Below are positions 1 through 8,806 of a DNA stretch of 64,000 nt, one piece after another. The position numbers and the translations under genes are program-made. This stretch comes from Pseudoalteromonas phenolica (GTDB taxonomy: Bacteria > Pseudomonadota > Gammaproteobacteria > Enterobacterales > Alteromonadaceae): the NCBI RefSeq assembly GCF_005876835.1, contig NZ_PPSW01000015.1, forward strand, positions 18,499 through 82,498, written 5' to 3'. Position 1 is the first letter of the stretch; each line of letters starts with the position of its first letter. The notes below the pieces were generated by a model that worked only from the letters and a program-made list of their open reading frames with translations, searched no databases and was not told where the DNA came from.

Positions 1-622
1 AATGAGAATCTTCAGGTAAACGTTCTTGATTGAAATACTTCGCTATTTCATTGCTTTGAATTAGATCTGTGATTCTACCTCGTAACCCCTTCTCTGGCAT
101 TTCTCGCGTAACTAGGGGTAAGTAAGTAAATTGCTTAAACAGCTTTTGGTGTGCATTTATAAAGTCTTGATAGGTTAAATCTGTATTAAACCTAACGCTA
201 TGTATAAGTACGACTTGTTGATATTTATCCCACACCTTGCCGTCAGCCAAAATAGACAAAAAAGGGCCAATACCTGTGCCTGACGCTATCATCCAAAGAA
301 CCTCTCGCTTAGGTGATTCTTCAATGGTTAAAAAGCCGTTTGCTTTCGCTTCAACCTCAATGCTGTCACCGACTGAAAGTTCAACAAGACCTGACGTTAA
401 CTTACCGCCTTCAACCTCTGTCAGGTAGAACTCAAGAACAGGATCTTTAGGAGCATTGACATACGAGTAAGCACGGGCAACTCTTTTTTCACCAACTGTC
501 ATCGCCAACTTGGTAAACTGACCTGCTTGAAAAGGGGCCACATCTGCAGCAACCTTGATACTAAAAAGTGTTGGCGTCCACCAATTTACTTCCGTGATTT
601 TTCCACTAACCCATTGAGACAT
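1..622 (-). CDS. fpr: Ferredoxin--NADP+ reductase, 3' part cut by window edge
   Basis: Reading leftward from the ATG at 622, an open frame runs off the window edge after 207 codons, so the C-terminus is missing. The product is a soluble FAD enzyme exchanging electrons between NADP(H) and ferredoxin or flavodoxin. Visible motifs are the FAD-binding RAYSYVNAP near residue 53 and the NADP-site start GTGIGPFLSIL near residue 117, in the spacing of the bacterial Fpr family (usually about 250 aa). The family identity comes from these motifs. It is separated by about 240 bases from deoD and is probably its own transcription unit. Confidence 0.9.
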   Translation of the reverse strand, partial: MSQWVSGKITEVNWWTPTLFSIKVAADVAPFQAGQFTKLAMTVGEKRVARAYSYVNAPKDPVLEFYLTEVEGGKLTSGLVELSVGDSIEVEAKANGFLTIEESPKREVLWMIASGTGIGPFLSILADGKVWDKYQQVVLIHSVRFNTDLTYQDFINAHQKLFKQFTYLPLVTREMPEKGLRGRITDLIQSNEIAKYFNQERLPEDSH

Positions 623-708
623 ATAAAAGCTCTGTTAATTTCACACTTTATAACTGTGGCAGATAGCACAGATATGTCAAAATCTCAGCAGTTCATAAAT
701 TTTAGGCA

Positions 709-741
709 AAAAAAAGCCACACTATTCAGTGCGGCCTTTTG
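709..741 (-). terminator. Probable rho-independent terminator after deoBD
   Basis: On the minus strand a GCCgCACT / AGTGtGGC stem with a short loop is followed by eight Ts. It lies about 120 bases beyond the deoD stop and before fpr. The stem contains one mismatch. Confidence 0.6.
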
Positions 742-859
742 GGGTGTGATTCGCTTTCATTTTGGGCGTGTCTCCAAAAATCAGCGATTACGTTACCAAG
801 GAACTTTTTTGCTCAAAACCCAACGAGCAAATAACAACTTAAAACTCTGTATGAAATCG

Positions 860-1561
860 TTAGATTGACTCTAAAGCAATCTTAACCATTTCGTTAAATG
901 TACTTTGTCTTTCTTCAGCCGGTGTTGCTTCACCTGTGATCACATGGTCACTTACCGTGAATAACGCCATTGCTCTTGCACCATATTCTGCTGCAACGCC
1001 ATACATGCCTGCAGTTTCCATATCGACTGCTAATACACCTAACTTGTCTAATTCTTCATAGAAAGAACCATCAGCTTGGTAGAAAGTATCAGTCGTGAAT
1101 ACATTACCTACTTTCGCTTCAATACCTAGCTTACGTGCTGCATTAACGCCGCTTTCAAGTAAACCAAAATCAGCAATTGCTGCGAAATCATAACCGCGAA
1201 CTCGAGCGCGGTTTACATTTGAATCTGTACTTGCACCTTGTGCAAAAATAACATCACGGATTTTAATGTCTTGGCTAATACCACCACATGTACCGATGCG
1301 AATAAGGTTCTTAACACCGTAACTAACAACAAGTTCACGCGCATAAATTGACATTGATGGAATGCCCATACCCGAACCCATGATGCTTACAGGTTTACCA
1401 TTGTATGTGCCTGTAAAACCAAACATGTTACGAACACCTGTAACTTGGCGAGCGTCTTCAAGGAAGTTTTCTGCAATATATTTTGCGCGTAAAGGGTCAC
1501 CGGGCATTAATACCGTTTCAGCAAAATCACCATTGTTCGCATTGATATGAGGAGTACTCAT
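860..1561 (-). CDS. deoD: Purine nucleoside phosphorylase DeoD type
   Basis: The 233-aa protein cleaves purine (deoxy)nucleosides with phosphate to the free base and (deoxy)ribose-1-phosphate in the cytosol. It starts STPHINA, carries the phosphate-site stretch [25 protein letters not shown] and the late VSDH stretch with the base-contacting Asp, and has the usual hexameric DeoD length (about 235 aa). The ATG at 1561 has a good Shine-Dalgarno (AAGGAAAAG). It follows deoB after 13 bases on the same strand, so the two form one operon: DeoD makes the pentose-1-phosphate that DeoB isomerises. Confidence 0.97.
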   Translation of the reverse strand: MSTPHINANNGDFAETVLMPGDPLRAKYIAENFLEDARQVTGVRNMFGFTGTYNGKPVSIMGSGMGIPSMSIYARELVVSYGVKNLIRIGTCGGISQDIKIRDVIFAQGASTDSNVNRARVRGYDFAAIADFGLLESGVNAARKLGIEAKVGNVFTTDTFYQADGSFYEELDKLGVLAVDMETAGMYGVAAEYGARAMALFTVSDHVITGEATPAEERQSTFNEMVKIALESI

Positions 1562-1574
1562 TCTCTTTTCCTTC

Positions 1575-2789
1575 TTACGCCTTGATCAGGTCGTCAGCAA
1601 AGCTGTCGCCGTAGTCAAGTGTTGATAAATTAAACCACTGGGCAAGGGTTTGACCTATGTCAGCAAAACTTTGTCGTTCGCCGAGAGCGATATTGTCAAT
1701 CCCCGGTGTATAAGCCAGTACCGGTACATATTCACGTGTGTGATCTGTACCCGGTGCTGTTGGATCGCAGCCATGATCTGCCGTAATAATTAATAAATCA
1801 TCATTCTGTAATTTACTAAGTATCGTTGGTAGGTAATCATCGAATTGCTTTAGCGCTTCTGCGTAACCTACGGCATTACGTCTGTGACCAAATTTTTCGT
1901 CAAAATCCACAAGATTTGTGAAAATCAAACTGTGATCAGGGGCGCTGTCGATGATTTCAGAGGTTTTCTCTAGTAAATTCATCAAGCCTGGCGCTTTATG
2001 TTTCTGAGTTATGCCTTGGTGAGCATAAATATCAGAAATTTTACCAATGCTGATCACTTCACCACCATCATGCGCCAACTTGTCTAATAATGTTGGTGCA
2101 GGAGGTAGCACAGAGTAATCTCTACGATTACCTGTTCGCATAAAGTCGGCACTCGAAGTGCCTATAAATGGCCGCGCAATCACTCGCCCTATATTCATAT
2201 CATCAAGCAGTGCCCGTGCGATTTCACATACTTGATAAAGCTTGTCAAGGCCGAATGATTGCTCGTGTGCGGCTATTTGGAACACACTATCAACTGAGGT
2301 ATAACAAATTGGCATGCCCGTTTTTACATGCTCTTCACCCAGTTGTTCTAAAATAACGGTACCTGAACCGTAACAGTTGCCTAAAATTCCTGGAATTTCG
2401 GCGCGTTTGCACAATTCATTAACAAATTCTTCAGGGAAGCAAGGTTGTGTATTAGGAAAATAGCCCCAATCAAACAACACAGGTACGCCCGCCATTTCCC
2501 AATGACCAGATGGCGTGTCTTTACCGCTTGAAAGCTCTTTTGCATAACCCCAAGCCGCCTTTGGCACTGAGCGTTCTGCCACTTCACACGCTTCTTTACC
2601 CGCTGCTTCACAAGCATCTACTAAACCAAGTTTAGTTAAGTTAGGTAAAGGAAGTGCTTCTCCTTTATCTTCTTTGTATGCAGCTAAAAGGTGCGCAAGG
2701 GTATTTGCTCCTAAGTCTCCAAATTGTTCTGCATCTGGAGCGGCACCTACGCCTAAGCTGTCTGCCATCAGGATAATTGCTCTTGCCAT
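1575..2789 (-). CDS. deoB: Phosphopentomutase
   Basis: The 404-aa protein is the cytosolic metalloenzyme interconverting (deoxy)ribose-1-phosphate and -5-phosphate. It begins [24 protein letters not shown] with the metal-binding Asp and nucleophile region of the alkaline phosphatase superfamily, has [12 protein letters not shown] with the catalytic Thr near residue 92, and the metal-site motifs [14 protein letters not shown] and TADHGCDP late in the chain. Length is that of E. coli DeoB. AAGAGGT lies just upstream of the ATG. It is the first gene of a deoBD operon, divergent from udk-nupC. deoA and deoC are not in this window. Confidence 0.97.
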   Translation of the reverse strand: MARAIILMADSLGVGAAPDAEQFGDLGANTLAHLLAAYKEDKGEALPLPNLTKLGLVDACEAAGKEACEVAERSVPKAAWGYAKELSSGKDTPSGHWEMAGVPVLFDWGYFPNTQPCFPEEFVNELCKRAEIPGILGNCYGSGTVILEQLGEEHVKTGMPICYTSVDSVFQIAAHEQSFGLDKLYQVCEIARALLDDMNIGRVIARPFIGTSSADFMRTGNRRDYSVLPPAPTLLDKLAHDGGEVISIGKISDIYAHQGITQKHKAPGLMNLLEKTSEIIDSAPDHSLIFTNLVDFDEKFGHRRNAVGYAEALKQFDDYLPTILSKLQNDDLLIITADHGCDPTAPGTDHTREYVPVLAYTPGIDNIALGERQSFADIGQTLAQWFNLSTLDYGDSFADDLIKA

Positions 2790-2879
2790 AATTTACCTCT
2801 TAACTTATGCCAATCTGGAGAATAAATAATTGCCTCCGAATCAGTGTTGAATACTTTAATAGTTGGTTAACAACAGCGT

Positions 2880-2897
2880 ACAGGACATAAGTCCGCT
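2880..2897. promoter_or_regulatory. Operator-like dyad, copy 1 (GGACATAAGTCC)
   Basis: ACA-GGACATAAGTCC-GCT contains GGAC/GTCC arms around ATAA. The same 12-mer recurs at 2956-2967 with the flanks swapped and inverted (AGC before, TGT after). The two centres are 73 bases apart, close to seven helical turns, in the spacer between the divergent deoBD and udk-nupC units. A shared repressor site is an inference; the regulator is not identified. Confidence 0.6.
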
Positions 2898-2952
2898 TTT
2901 AAAACTAGACGCCAATTGTCACGAAAATGTCATAAAAGCCCTGTTTTTAGCA

Positions 2953-2970
2953 AGCGGACATAAGTCCTGT
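2953..2970. promoter_or_regulatory. Operator-like dyad, copy 2 (GGACATAAGTCC)
   Basis: AGC-GGACATAAGTCC-TGT is the second copy of the 12-bp dyad. Its flanks are the reverse complement of those of copy 1, so the pair is arranged head to head. It lies about 115 bases before the udk start. Looping between two dimers bound on the same face of the DNA would fit the spacing, but this is inference. Confidence 0.6.
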
Positions 2971-3084
2971 CGCAGAAATATCAAAATCGCTAAATTTGCT
3001 CCCTAAGCGAAGCAAAAGAGATTATTCGTGTCTTTTTTGCTATTGTGATCTTCCGAGTGAATCAACAGTTGGGTGTGAACTTTA

Positions 3085-3714
3085 GTGACACGAACAATTA
3101 TAGCTATTGCTGGTGCATCTGCATCTGGCAAATCTCTTTTTACGCAAACTATTTATAACGAGCTTGTAAATGAGCTAGAAGATGGTTCTATTGCCATCAT
3201 CGAAGAAGATGCCTATTACAAAGATCAATCGCATTTACCGTTTGAGCATAGAACACAAACAAACTATGACCATCCGGATGCATTTGAACATGAGCTTCTT
3301 AAATCGCATTTAGAGCAATTAAGATCTGGTCAGTCTGTAGAAGTACCAAGTTACGATTATGCGCAACATACTCGTAGTAAGGAAACTCGTCAGGTTAACC
3401 CTGCAAAAATATTAATTGTTGAAGGCATTTTATTACTCAGCGACCCTGAGTTATGTAAAGAGTTTGATATAAAAGTATTTATTGATACGCCTCTTGATAT
3501 TTGTTTACTGCGTCGTACGCAGCGTGACATCGAGCAGCGAGGCCGAACACTACAGTCTGTTGTGGAGCAGTATCAAGCAACGGTAAGACCCATGTTCTAT
3601 CAATTTATAGAACCATCTAAACATTCAGCTGATTTAGTGGTTACACGCGGTGGCATGAATCGCGTGGCGATTGATATAATCAAAAGCAAGATAAAATATT
3701 TGCTACAAGAATAA
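3085..3714 (+). CDS. udk: Uridine kinase
   Basis: The 209-aa protein phosphorylates uridine and cytidine to UMP and CMP. The Walker A region is GASASGKS at residues 10-17, followed by EEDAYYKDQ and the substrate-binding YDHPDAFEH, all as in the Udk/PRK family, and the length matches E. coli Udk (213 aa). The start is GTG at 3085, with GGGTG about ten bases upstream; no ATG fits the conserved N-terminus. nupC follows after 15 bases, so uptake and phosphorylation of nucleosides are co-transcribed. The gene diverges from deoBD across the dyad-bearing spacer. Confidence 0.95.
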   Translation: MTRTIIAIAGASASGKSLFTQTIYNELVNELEDGSIAIIEEDAYYKDQSHLPFEHRTQTNYDHPDAFEHELLKSHLEQLRSGQSVEVPSYDYAQHTRSKETRQVNPAKILIVEGILLLSDPELCKEFDIKVFIDTPLDICLLRRTQRDIEQRGRTLQSVVEQYQATVRPMFYQFIEPSKHSADLVVTRGGMNRVAIDIIKSKIKYLLQE

Positions 3715-3729
3715 AAACGGGAATTTACC

Positions 3730-4956
3730 ATGACAACAATAATGAGCCTAGTGGGCATGATGGCCCTGCTGGGTATTGCATTTGCAGCGTCAACGGATCG
3801 CAAAGCTATTAATTTGCGTACTGTTGGGGTGGCGTTTGCACTACAGCTTTTTATCGGTGGTTTCGTACTATTTTCAGAAGCTGGTAGAAACATACTTGAC
3901 CAATTATCAAGCAAAGTGTCAGCGGTAATTGGCTATGCAGGCGACGGTATCGAGTTTTTATTCGGTTCTCTTGCCAAAAGTGACAGTAATATTGGTTTTA
4001 TTTTTGCGATCCAAGTATTACCGGTCATCGTATTTTTCTCTGCGCTAGTCGCAGTACTTTATCACCTAGGCATAATGACATGGGTTATTAAGATTTTAGG
4101 TGGTGGTTTACAAAAATTGCTTAAAACGTCTCGTCCGGAGTCGCTTTCTGCAACAGCTAATATCTTTGTGGGACAAACGGAAGCACCGTTAATTGTAAAA
4201 CCGTTTATTCCAAGCATGACCAAGTCAGAGTTATTTGCTGTGATGGTAGGTGGCCTTGCAACCGTAGCAGGTTCTGTTATGGCAGGTTACGTTGCAATTG
4301 GTGTTGAGCTTAAATATTTAATTGCTGCCAGCTTTATGGCTGCACCAGGTGGTTTCTTAATGGCAAAAATGATCGTGCCAGAGACAGAAACACCAAAGCA
4401 AGACTTATCAGATGTTATGTCTGATGAAGAAAAACCAGTAAATGTGATCGATGCAGCTGCATCTGGTGCGTCAAGTGGTATGCACTTAGCACTGAACGTA
4501 GGTGCTATGCTACTTGCTTTCGTAGCATTAATTGCATTATTAAATGGTTTGTTAGGCGGTATTGGTGCTTGGTTTGACCATCCGACCCTAACATTACAAG
4601 AGATTTTAGGTTACGTTTTCGCACCGGTTGCATGGTTACTTGGTGTTCCTTGGAGCGAAGCTGTAACTGCCGGTAGTTTTATCGGACAAAAGCTAGTAGT
4701 TAACGAATTCGTTGCTTATCTAGACTTTATGAATTATCGAGAAGGGTTAAGTGCACATACACAAGCAATTGTCACATTTGCGTTATGTGGATTTGCTAAC
4801 CTTTCATCGATTGCAATCTTACTAGGCGGACTTGGCGGTATGGCGCCGAGTCGAAGAAAGGATATCGCACGCTTAGGGCTCAGGGCGGTTTTAGCAGGGT
4901 CAATGGCTAACCTAATGAGCGCCGCAATTGCAGGGTTTTTCCTCTCGCTAGCTTAG
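3730..4956 (+). CDS. nupC: NupC-type concentrative nucleoside transporter
   Basis: The 408-aa inner-membrane protein is an ion-coupled nucleoside importer of the CNT family. It is almost wholly hydrophobic segments and shows CNT landmarks: the [13 protein letters not shown] motif near residue 155, [11 protein letters not shown] near 182, and the late [15 protein letters not shown] and [11 protein letters not shown] segments that form the substrate and ion site. Length is typical (about 400 aa). It sits 15 bases after udk and is probably the last gene of that operon; a GC-rich hairpin follows about 95 bases downstream. Confidence 0.95.
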   Translation: MTTIMSLVGMMALLGIAFAASTDRKAINLRTVGVAFALQLFIGGFVLFSEAGRNILDQLSSKVSAVIGYAGDGIEFLFGSLAKSDSNIGFIFAIQVLPVIVFFSALVAVLYHLGIMTWVIKILGGGLQKLLKTSRPESLSATANIFVGQTEAPLIVKPFIPSMTKSELFAVMVGGLATVAGSVMAGYVAIGVELKYLIAASFMAAPGGFLMAKMIVPETETPKQDLSDVMSDEEKPVNVIDAAASGASSGMHLALNVGAMLLAFVALIALLNGLLGGIGAWFDHPTLTLQEILGYVFAPVAWLLGVPWSEAVTAGSFIGQKLVVNEFVAYLDFMNYREGLSAHTQAIVTFALCGFANLSSIAILLGGLGGMAPSRRKDIARLGLRAVLAGSMANLMSAAIAGFFLSLA

Positions 4957-5049
4957 AAACTTAACGAGATTTCCCTAAAATTTGCAAAACAATTGGTTGG
5001 TTGCTTTAAGGGGTTAAAGTAACCACACTAACTTGAACGATACTTCACC

Positions 5050-5073
5050 AAAGGGCCTTTATGGCCCTTTTAT
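5050..5073 (+). terminator. Hairpin after nupC
   Basis: AAAGGGCC-TTTA-TGGCCCTTTT forms a strong stem followed by a short, imperfect T tract. It is the likely end of the udk-nupC transcript. Confidence 0.6.
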
Positions 5074-5106
5074 CGTTTCTGGTGCAAGCTATTCTTTCAA
5101 TGAAAA

Positions 5107-5135
5107 GTTTTCCATGAAAGAGTTTCAATGGAAAA
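5107..5135. terminator. AT-rich hairpin between convergent nupC and Nudix genes
   Basis: TTTTCCATGAAA and TTTCAATGGAAAA are inverted repeats with one bulged base around a short loop. The hairpin lies about 30 bases beyond the minus-strand Nudix stop and could end that transcript, though a clear T tail is lacking. Confidence 0.35.
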
Positions 5136-5167
5136 TATGCCCCTACTCCTCTGTTACCTTCCTTAAC

Positions 5168-5587
5168 TTATGTTTTCTCAATTAACGTCTGTAACATCCC
5201 TTGCTTTAAAAAGTTCTCTAATGACAAGAATAATGGCTTTGGTAATTCATCTAACCCAAACCATTGCCAACCTAGGCACTTATTTGGCTCCATGATTTCA
5301 GGCTCGCCTTCTACACTATTTGCCACCACGTACAAAGTCACATAATGTTTATTTAATGGGTTAAATACATCGTTAGAAAAGCCCAACTGACTTACTTCAG
5401 AAACCTTCAAACCAGTCTCTTCTAGCGTCTCTCTGATTGCACAAGCCGCTATTTCTTCGCCCATTTCTAAATGACCACCTGGTGTGGCCCACGTATTTGC
5501 GCCATGCGACCCAATACGTTCACCGAGTAGAATTTTACCATCACGAATAATGACAACTGCAACACCCACTCGAACATGTTCTGACAT
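5168..5587 (-). CDS. Nudix hydrolase (NUDT15/MutT-like)
   Basis: The protein is 139 aa when started at the ATG at 5587, which has AAGG at the right distance. A longer frame opening with TTG at 5620 would begin inside the terminator of the upstream gene and is unlikely. The Nudix box GX5EX7REUXEEXGU is complete (GHLEMGE to REtLEETGL). The segments LLGERIGSHGANTWATPGGHLE and HYVTLYVVA resemble the NUDT15/MTH2 group, which hydrolyses (d)NTPs including oxidised ones. The actual substrate cannot be told from sequence. It lies downstream of the rRNA methyltransferase gene but is separated from it by a terminator. Confidence 0.88.
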   Translation of the reverse strand: MSEHVRVGVAVVIIRDGKILLGERIGSHGANTWATPGGHLEMGEEIAACAIRETLEETGLKVSEVSQLGFSNDVFNPLNKHYVTLYVVANSVEGEPEIMEPNKCLGWQWFGLDELPKPLFLSLENFLKQGMLQTLIEKT

Positions 5588-5616
5588 AATATTTGCCTTA
5601 ATTGTTATTTTATTAA

Positions 5617-5643
5617 ACAAAAAAAGCCGCTTTGCAGCGGCTC
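5617..5643 (-). terminator. Rho-independent terminator of the RsmB/NOP gene
   Basis: On the minus strand AGCCGC-TGCAAA-GCGGCT is followed by seven Ts, a textbook terminator placed about 35 bases after the stop at 5679. Confidence 0.9.
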
Positions 5644-5651
5644 TGTATAGA

Positions 5652-5669
5652 TAACCTGAGCTCAGGTTA
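5652..5669. repeat. 18-bp perfect palindrome, same arms as the element at 52809-53008
   Basis: TAACCTGAGCTCAGGTTA is a perfect palindrome between the RsmB/NOP stop and its terminator. Its two halves are exactly the 11-bp ends TAACCTGAGCT and AGCTCAGGTTA (sharing the central AGCT) that bound the structured element at 52809-53008. It could be an end-to-end remnant or minimal form of that element. Confidence 0.6.
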
Positions 5670-5678
5670 GATAGGTTT

Positions 5679-6971
5679 TTAAATTTCTTTCTTAGTTAAT
5701 ACGGCGGCATAAAAACCATCGTATTCAGAGTTAATTCCCGGTTGTAGGTTTAACTCTTCTAGTAATTCAAAGTTTGGATTATTCTCCAGAAATGCCTTTA
5801 CTTGTTCTTGGTTTTCACTCGGAAAAATAGAACACGTCGCATAAACAAGCTTTCCGCCGACTTTACACATCTGGCTGTAACGCTGCAGAATTTCGGCCTG
5901 CAAGCTGATCAGAGTATCAATGTTTTCAGGTTGTAAATGCCATTTTGCATCTGGGTTACGGCGTAAAACCCCCGTGCCTGAGCACGGCACATCTAACAGC
6001 ACGCGATCAAACTTTTCTTTTAGGCGCTTAATTGTTTTACTGTTTTTGATTAAACGCGTTTCAAGCATATGTACACCCGCACGCTTTGCACGTTTTTTGA
6101 GTGCATCTAGCTTATGCTGGTGAATGTCCATCGATAAGATGTAGCCTTTATTTTGCATCAGATTAGCAAGGTGTAAGCTCTTACCACCCGCGCCTGCACA
6201 CGCATCAACAACGCGCAGGCCTGGTTTTACATCGAGTAATGGTGCTATCTGCTGGGAGCCCGCATCTTGCATTTCAAACCAGCCTTTGCTGAATGCTTCA
6301 GATTTAAATAAATAACCGTACTCTTCAACTTCTAAACAGTTTTCTTGCTCAAGTACTTTGGTAATTGATTGACTCTTTTTCAAAGACGTTTGTAACGTCT
6401 CAGCGTCGGCCTTCAAAGTATTTACACGTAAGTAAGGTTTCGCAGGTACGTTCAGTGCCTGGGCGATATTAGTCCAATCATCACCAAGTTCTTGCTCAGC
6501 GCGTTGCCAAAGCCAATCAGGGTAACTTTGTTGCTCTGCAGGCGAGGCTTCATCAAGGTTTGCTTTTAATGCCTCAACATCTAAACCTGCAAACTCAGAC
6601 CAATTTGGTAACTCAACGCCATTTAACAGTTGATAGGCCTCAAAATGTAGCCAAGGCCAATTCTCATCTGAGGTATCGATATCAAGTGCCGTATTAAGCT
6701 GGCGGTGATAACGGATCAGCTCATAGCAATGCTGCACATAATAAGCTTTGGTTGCTTGATTCCAAAAAGCTTGGTTGGCAAGGCCAGCTTCTATTGCTTT
6801 ATCAGCGTATTGCTCTGTTTCAAAAACTTGTTTAATACAGCTAATAATTGCTTCAACACATTGGCTATCGTTTAACACTCGCCTAACTCCTAAATTCAAT
6901 AACGACGCGGATTGTAGCTGATTTTCAGATAAGCGACGAGCACTATCCATATAAAACATGTTGGATGTCAT
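5679..6971 (-). CDS. RsmB/NOP family rRNA (cytosine-5) methyltransferase
   Basis: This 430-aa SAM-dependent enzyme of the RsmB/RsmF/NOP2 group methylates C5 of cytosine, most likely in rRNA. The N-terminal half is helical (NusB-like position), with PYLRVNTLKAD near residue 180. The catalytic domain has VVDACAGAGGKSLHL (motif I), LLDVPCSGTGVLRRNPDAKW (motif IV, with the release Cys) and YATCSIFPSENQ (motif VI, with the nucleophile Cys). The start at 6971 is uncertain, because an ATG eight codons in (MDSARRL) is equally possible and no strong ribosome site marks either. The promoter region is shared with the divergent FG-GAP gene. Which rRNA position is modified cannot be said. Confidence 0.9.
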   Translation of the reverse strand: MTSNMFYMDSARRLSENQLQSASLLNLGVRRVLNDSQCVEAIISCIKQVFETEQYADKAIEAGLANQAFWNQATKAYYVQHCYELIRYHRQLNTALDIDTSDENWPWLHFEAYQLLNGVELPNWSEFAGLDVEALKANLDEASPAEQQSYPDWLWQRAEQELGDDWTNIAQALNVPAKPYLRVNTLKADAETLQTSLKKSQSITKVLEQENCLEVEEYGYLFKSEAFSKGWFEMQDAGSQQIAPLLDVKPGLRVVDACAGAGGKSLHLANLMQNKGYILSMDIHQHKLDALKKRAKRAGVHMLETRLIKNSKTIKRLKEKFDRVLLDVPCSGTGVLRRNPDAKWHLQPENIDTLISLQAEILQRYSQMCKVGGKLVYATCSIFPSENQEQVKAFLENNPNFELLEELNLQPGINSEYDGFYAAVLTKKEI

Positions 6972-7065
6972 TACATTTGCAACAGTTCATTACAAATTCG
7001 AACTTGTTTGCTCTGCAATTAAACCTAAGATAGAACCACACCAAGTTCGAGGAAAGGAATTTAAA

Positions 7066-8451
7066 ATGAAACACACGCTTTTATTGATGGCAGCGCTAGG
7101 CGCATCCTATTCAGCGATGGCAGCAAAAGACATTCCCATAAAAACCAATCGCAGCCTAATTGAAACAAAGAGCCCGATTATGTTTGCCTATCATGATGAA
7201 GACGCAAATTTAGCTGAACTGAATCTAGAAAGCATGGAATTTACTAAGCTCGAACTGCCAAAAGATACTTTTGGTTTTGATTACGGCAAGCTTGCGGGCT
7301 CATCTAAAATCACCGCTTTTGTCATGAATAAAGAAGGCATTTTTTCTGTCGATAAACACGGCGCTAAAAAGGTGCTTTCAACCAATGCACTGCTTTCTAA
7401 ACTAGAATTCGACGAGTTCGAGAAAATCAATTTTATTAGCGACATTAATAACGATGGTCTGAGCGACATTGTTCTGCCTGACTTAACTCACTCAGAGATT
7501 TACATTCAAAACCCTGACAGCAGCTTTACTAAGCACACATTCAGCACTGAGCCTAAATTTTCGGGTAATTTTAGCAGTGGTAAATTGCGTCTAGACATTG
7601 ACCTAACCATGGTGCCTAAAGTATTCGACATAAACCAAGACGGGTTTAATGATTTAGTGTTTCATGATAGAGAGAAAATCGATGTACTTTATGCCAATAA
7701 AACAGGCTATGAAAACGCGCTTAAGCCATTAAAACTCCCTGTTGAGACCGGAAAACTTGATGACGTTGAAGCGAATCGCCGCATTGCGAAATTACTCGAT
7801 ATCAACAATGACGGTAAACTCGACCTTGTCACACGATATGCACCAATTGTTGAAGGCATGGACTCACTCGATGTTGAGCTCACCTTTCAGGTATTCTACG
7901 GACAAAAAGATGGTCAATTTTCAGCAACCCCGTTAACTTTGCCTAAGGCTTCTGGCACCAGCCGCTTTGAGTTCGATAATGATTTTAACGGCGATGGTAA
8001 AAGTGAATTACAAAAATTTCATGTCGACTTTGGTCTAGGCACCATCGCTTCTATGGCATTAGGTGGTGGCAGTACTGATGTTGATGTAGAAATCAGCTTT
8101 TATGCGCAAAAACCTGACGGCACCTTTTCTGAAGAACCTGACTCTGAAAAAGAAGTTGAAATGGAAATTGGCATGAGCAGTGATGAAATGGCATTAACTT
8201 ACTATGCTGGCGATATCAACGGTGATGGTAAACAAGATGCCGTATTCAAAACCGGCAGTAAAACGCTCAGTGTTTACTATGGCAATGCAAAGACAGTGCT
8301 AAACAAAAAGCGCGGAAAAATTAAACACAAGCTACCAGAAGATGGCAACGACATTAAGCTAGTCGACATCAATAATGATGGCAAACACGATTTTGTACTA
8401 AGATTTCAAGATAATGATGGGAATAGCAAAATAATCACACTTCTCAACTAA
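7066..8451 (+). CDS. Secreted FG-GAP/VCBS repeat protein
   Basis: The 461-aa protein starts at the ATG at 7066, preceded by GAGGAAAGGAA; an upstream in-frame start at 6958 has no ribosome site and would hide the signal peptide. Residues 1-19 (MKHTLLLMAALGASYSAMA) are a Sec signal peptide. Six calcium-loop repeats are visible, of the type DINNDGLSD, DINQDGFND, DINNDGKLD, DFNGDGKSE, DINGDGKQD and DINNDGKHD, spaced as in integrin-alpha-like beta-propellers. Such proteins are exported and bind calcium; a role in adhesion or carbohydrate contact is plausible but not shown. No catalytic motif was seen. It is transcribed alone. Confidence 0.85.
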   Translation: MKHTLLLMAALGASYSAMAAKDIPIKTNRSLIETKSPIMFAYHDEDANLAELNLESMEFTKLELPKDTFGFDYGKLAGSSKITAFVMNKEGIFSVDKHGAKKVLSTNALLSKLEFDEFEKINFISDINNDGLSDIVLPDLTHSEIYIQNPDSSFTKHTFSTEPKFSGNFSSGKLRLDIDLTMVPKVFDINQDGFNDLVFHDREKIDVLYANKTGYENALKPLKLPVETGKLDDVEANRRIAKLLDINNDGKLDLVTRYAPIVEGMDSLDVELTFQVFYGQKDGQFSATPLTLPKASGTSRFEFDNDFNGDGKSELQKFHVDFGLGTIASMALGGGSTDVDVEISFYAQKPDGTFSEEPDSEKEVEMEIGMSSDEMALTYYAGDINGDGKQDAVFKTGSKTLSVYYGNAKTVLNKKRGKIKHKLPEDGNDIKLVDINNDGKHDFVLRFQDNDGNSKIITLLN

Positions 8452-8806
8452 AGCAGAATTTAAAAGTGGCATTGTAATAATAGCTTTGCCACTTTCCCCT
8501 CGAGATGTAAACATAACTTTGTTTTTTTGATAAAAACTATAAAAATATTCAAAACACCATTGATAATAAATAAATTATTAGGCAAAGTATCTCCGATGTT
8601 TATTGTTCCGATCCACTTAATTTAGTGTTCTATTTTTGGCAAAGGGAAATTGTCAGTTACAGGCGTAATACTAACTATTTAGTTTTATCTAAAAACCTAC
8701 CCACGCTAGTCTCAGTTTAACTTCCCCATCAATTGAATATTCCGGATTGGTATTAACCACATTCTAAAATTTTAGTACTAAAGAATTTTCAAAAAGGTGA
8801 ATACTT
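8452..8806. other. Intergenic, 355 bases: weak hairpin and one repeat half-site
   Basis: No gene is visible. AAAGTGGCA (8463-8471) and TGCCACTTT (8487-8495) form a stem with a 15-base loop that may end the FG-GAP transcript. GGATTGGTAT at 8744-8753 equals one arm of the 44-bp palindrome found at 35553-35596, without a matching partner. AAGGTG precedes the ATG at 8807. The rest is AT-rich and presumably holds the promoter. Confidence 0.6.

Noticed and set aside
3045..3068. CRP site before udk
   Set aside because: TGTGATCTTCCGAGTGAA has one good half only; the second half does not match TCACA.
3600..3914. 104-codon minus-strand frame across the udk-nupC junction
   Set aside because: It overlaps two well-supported genes and has no family features.
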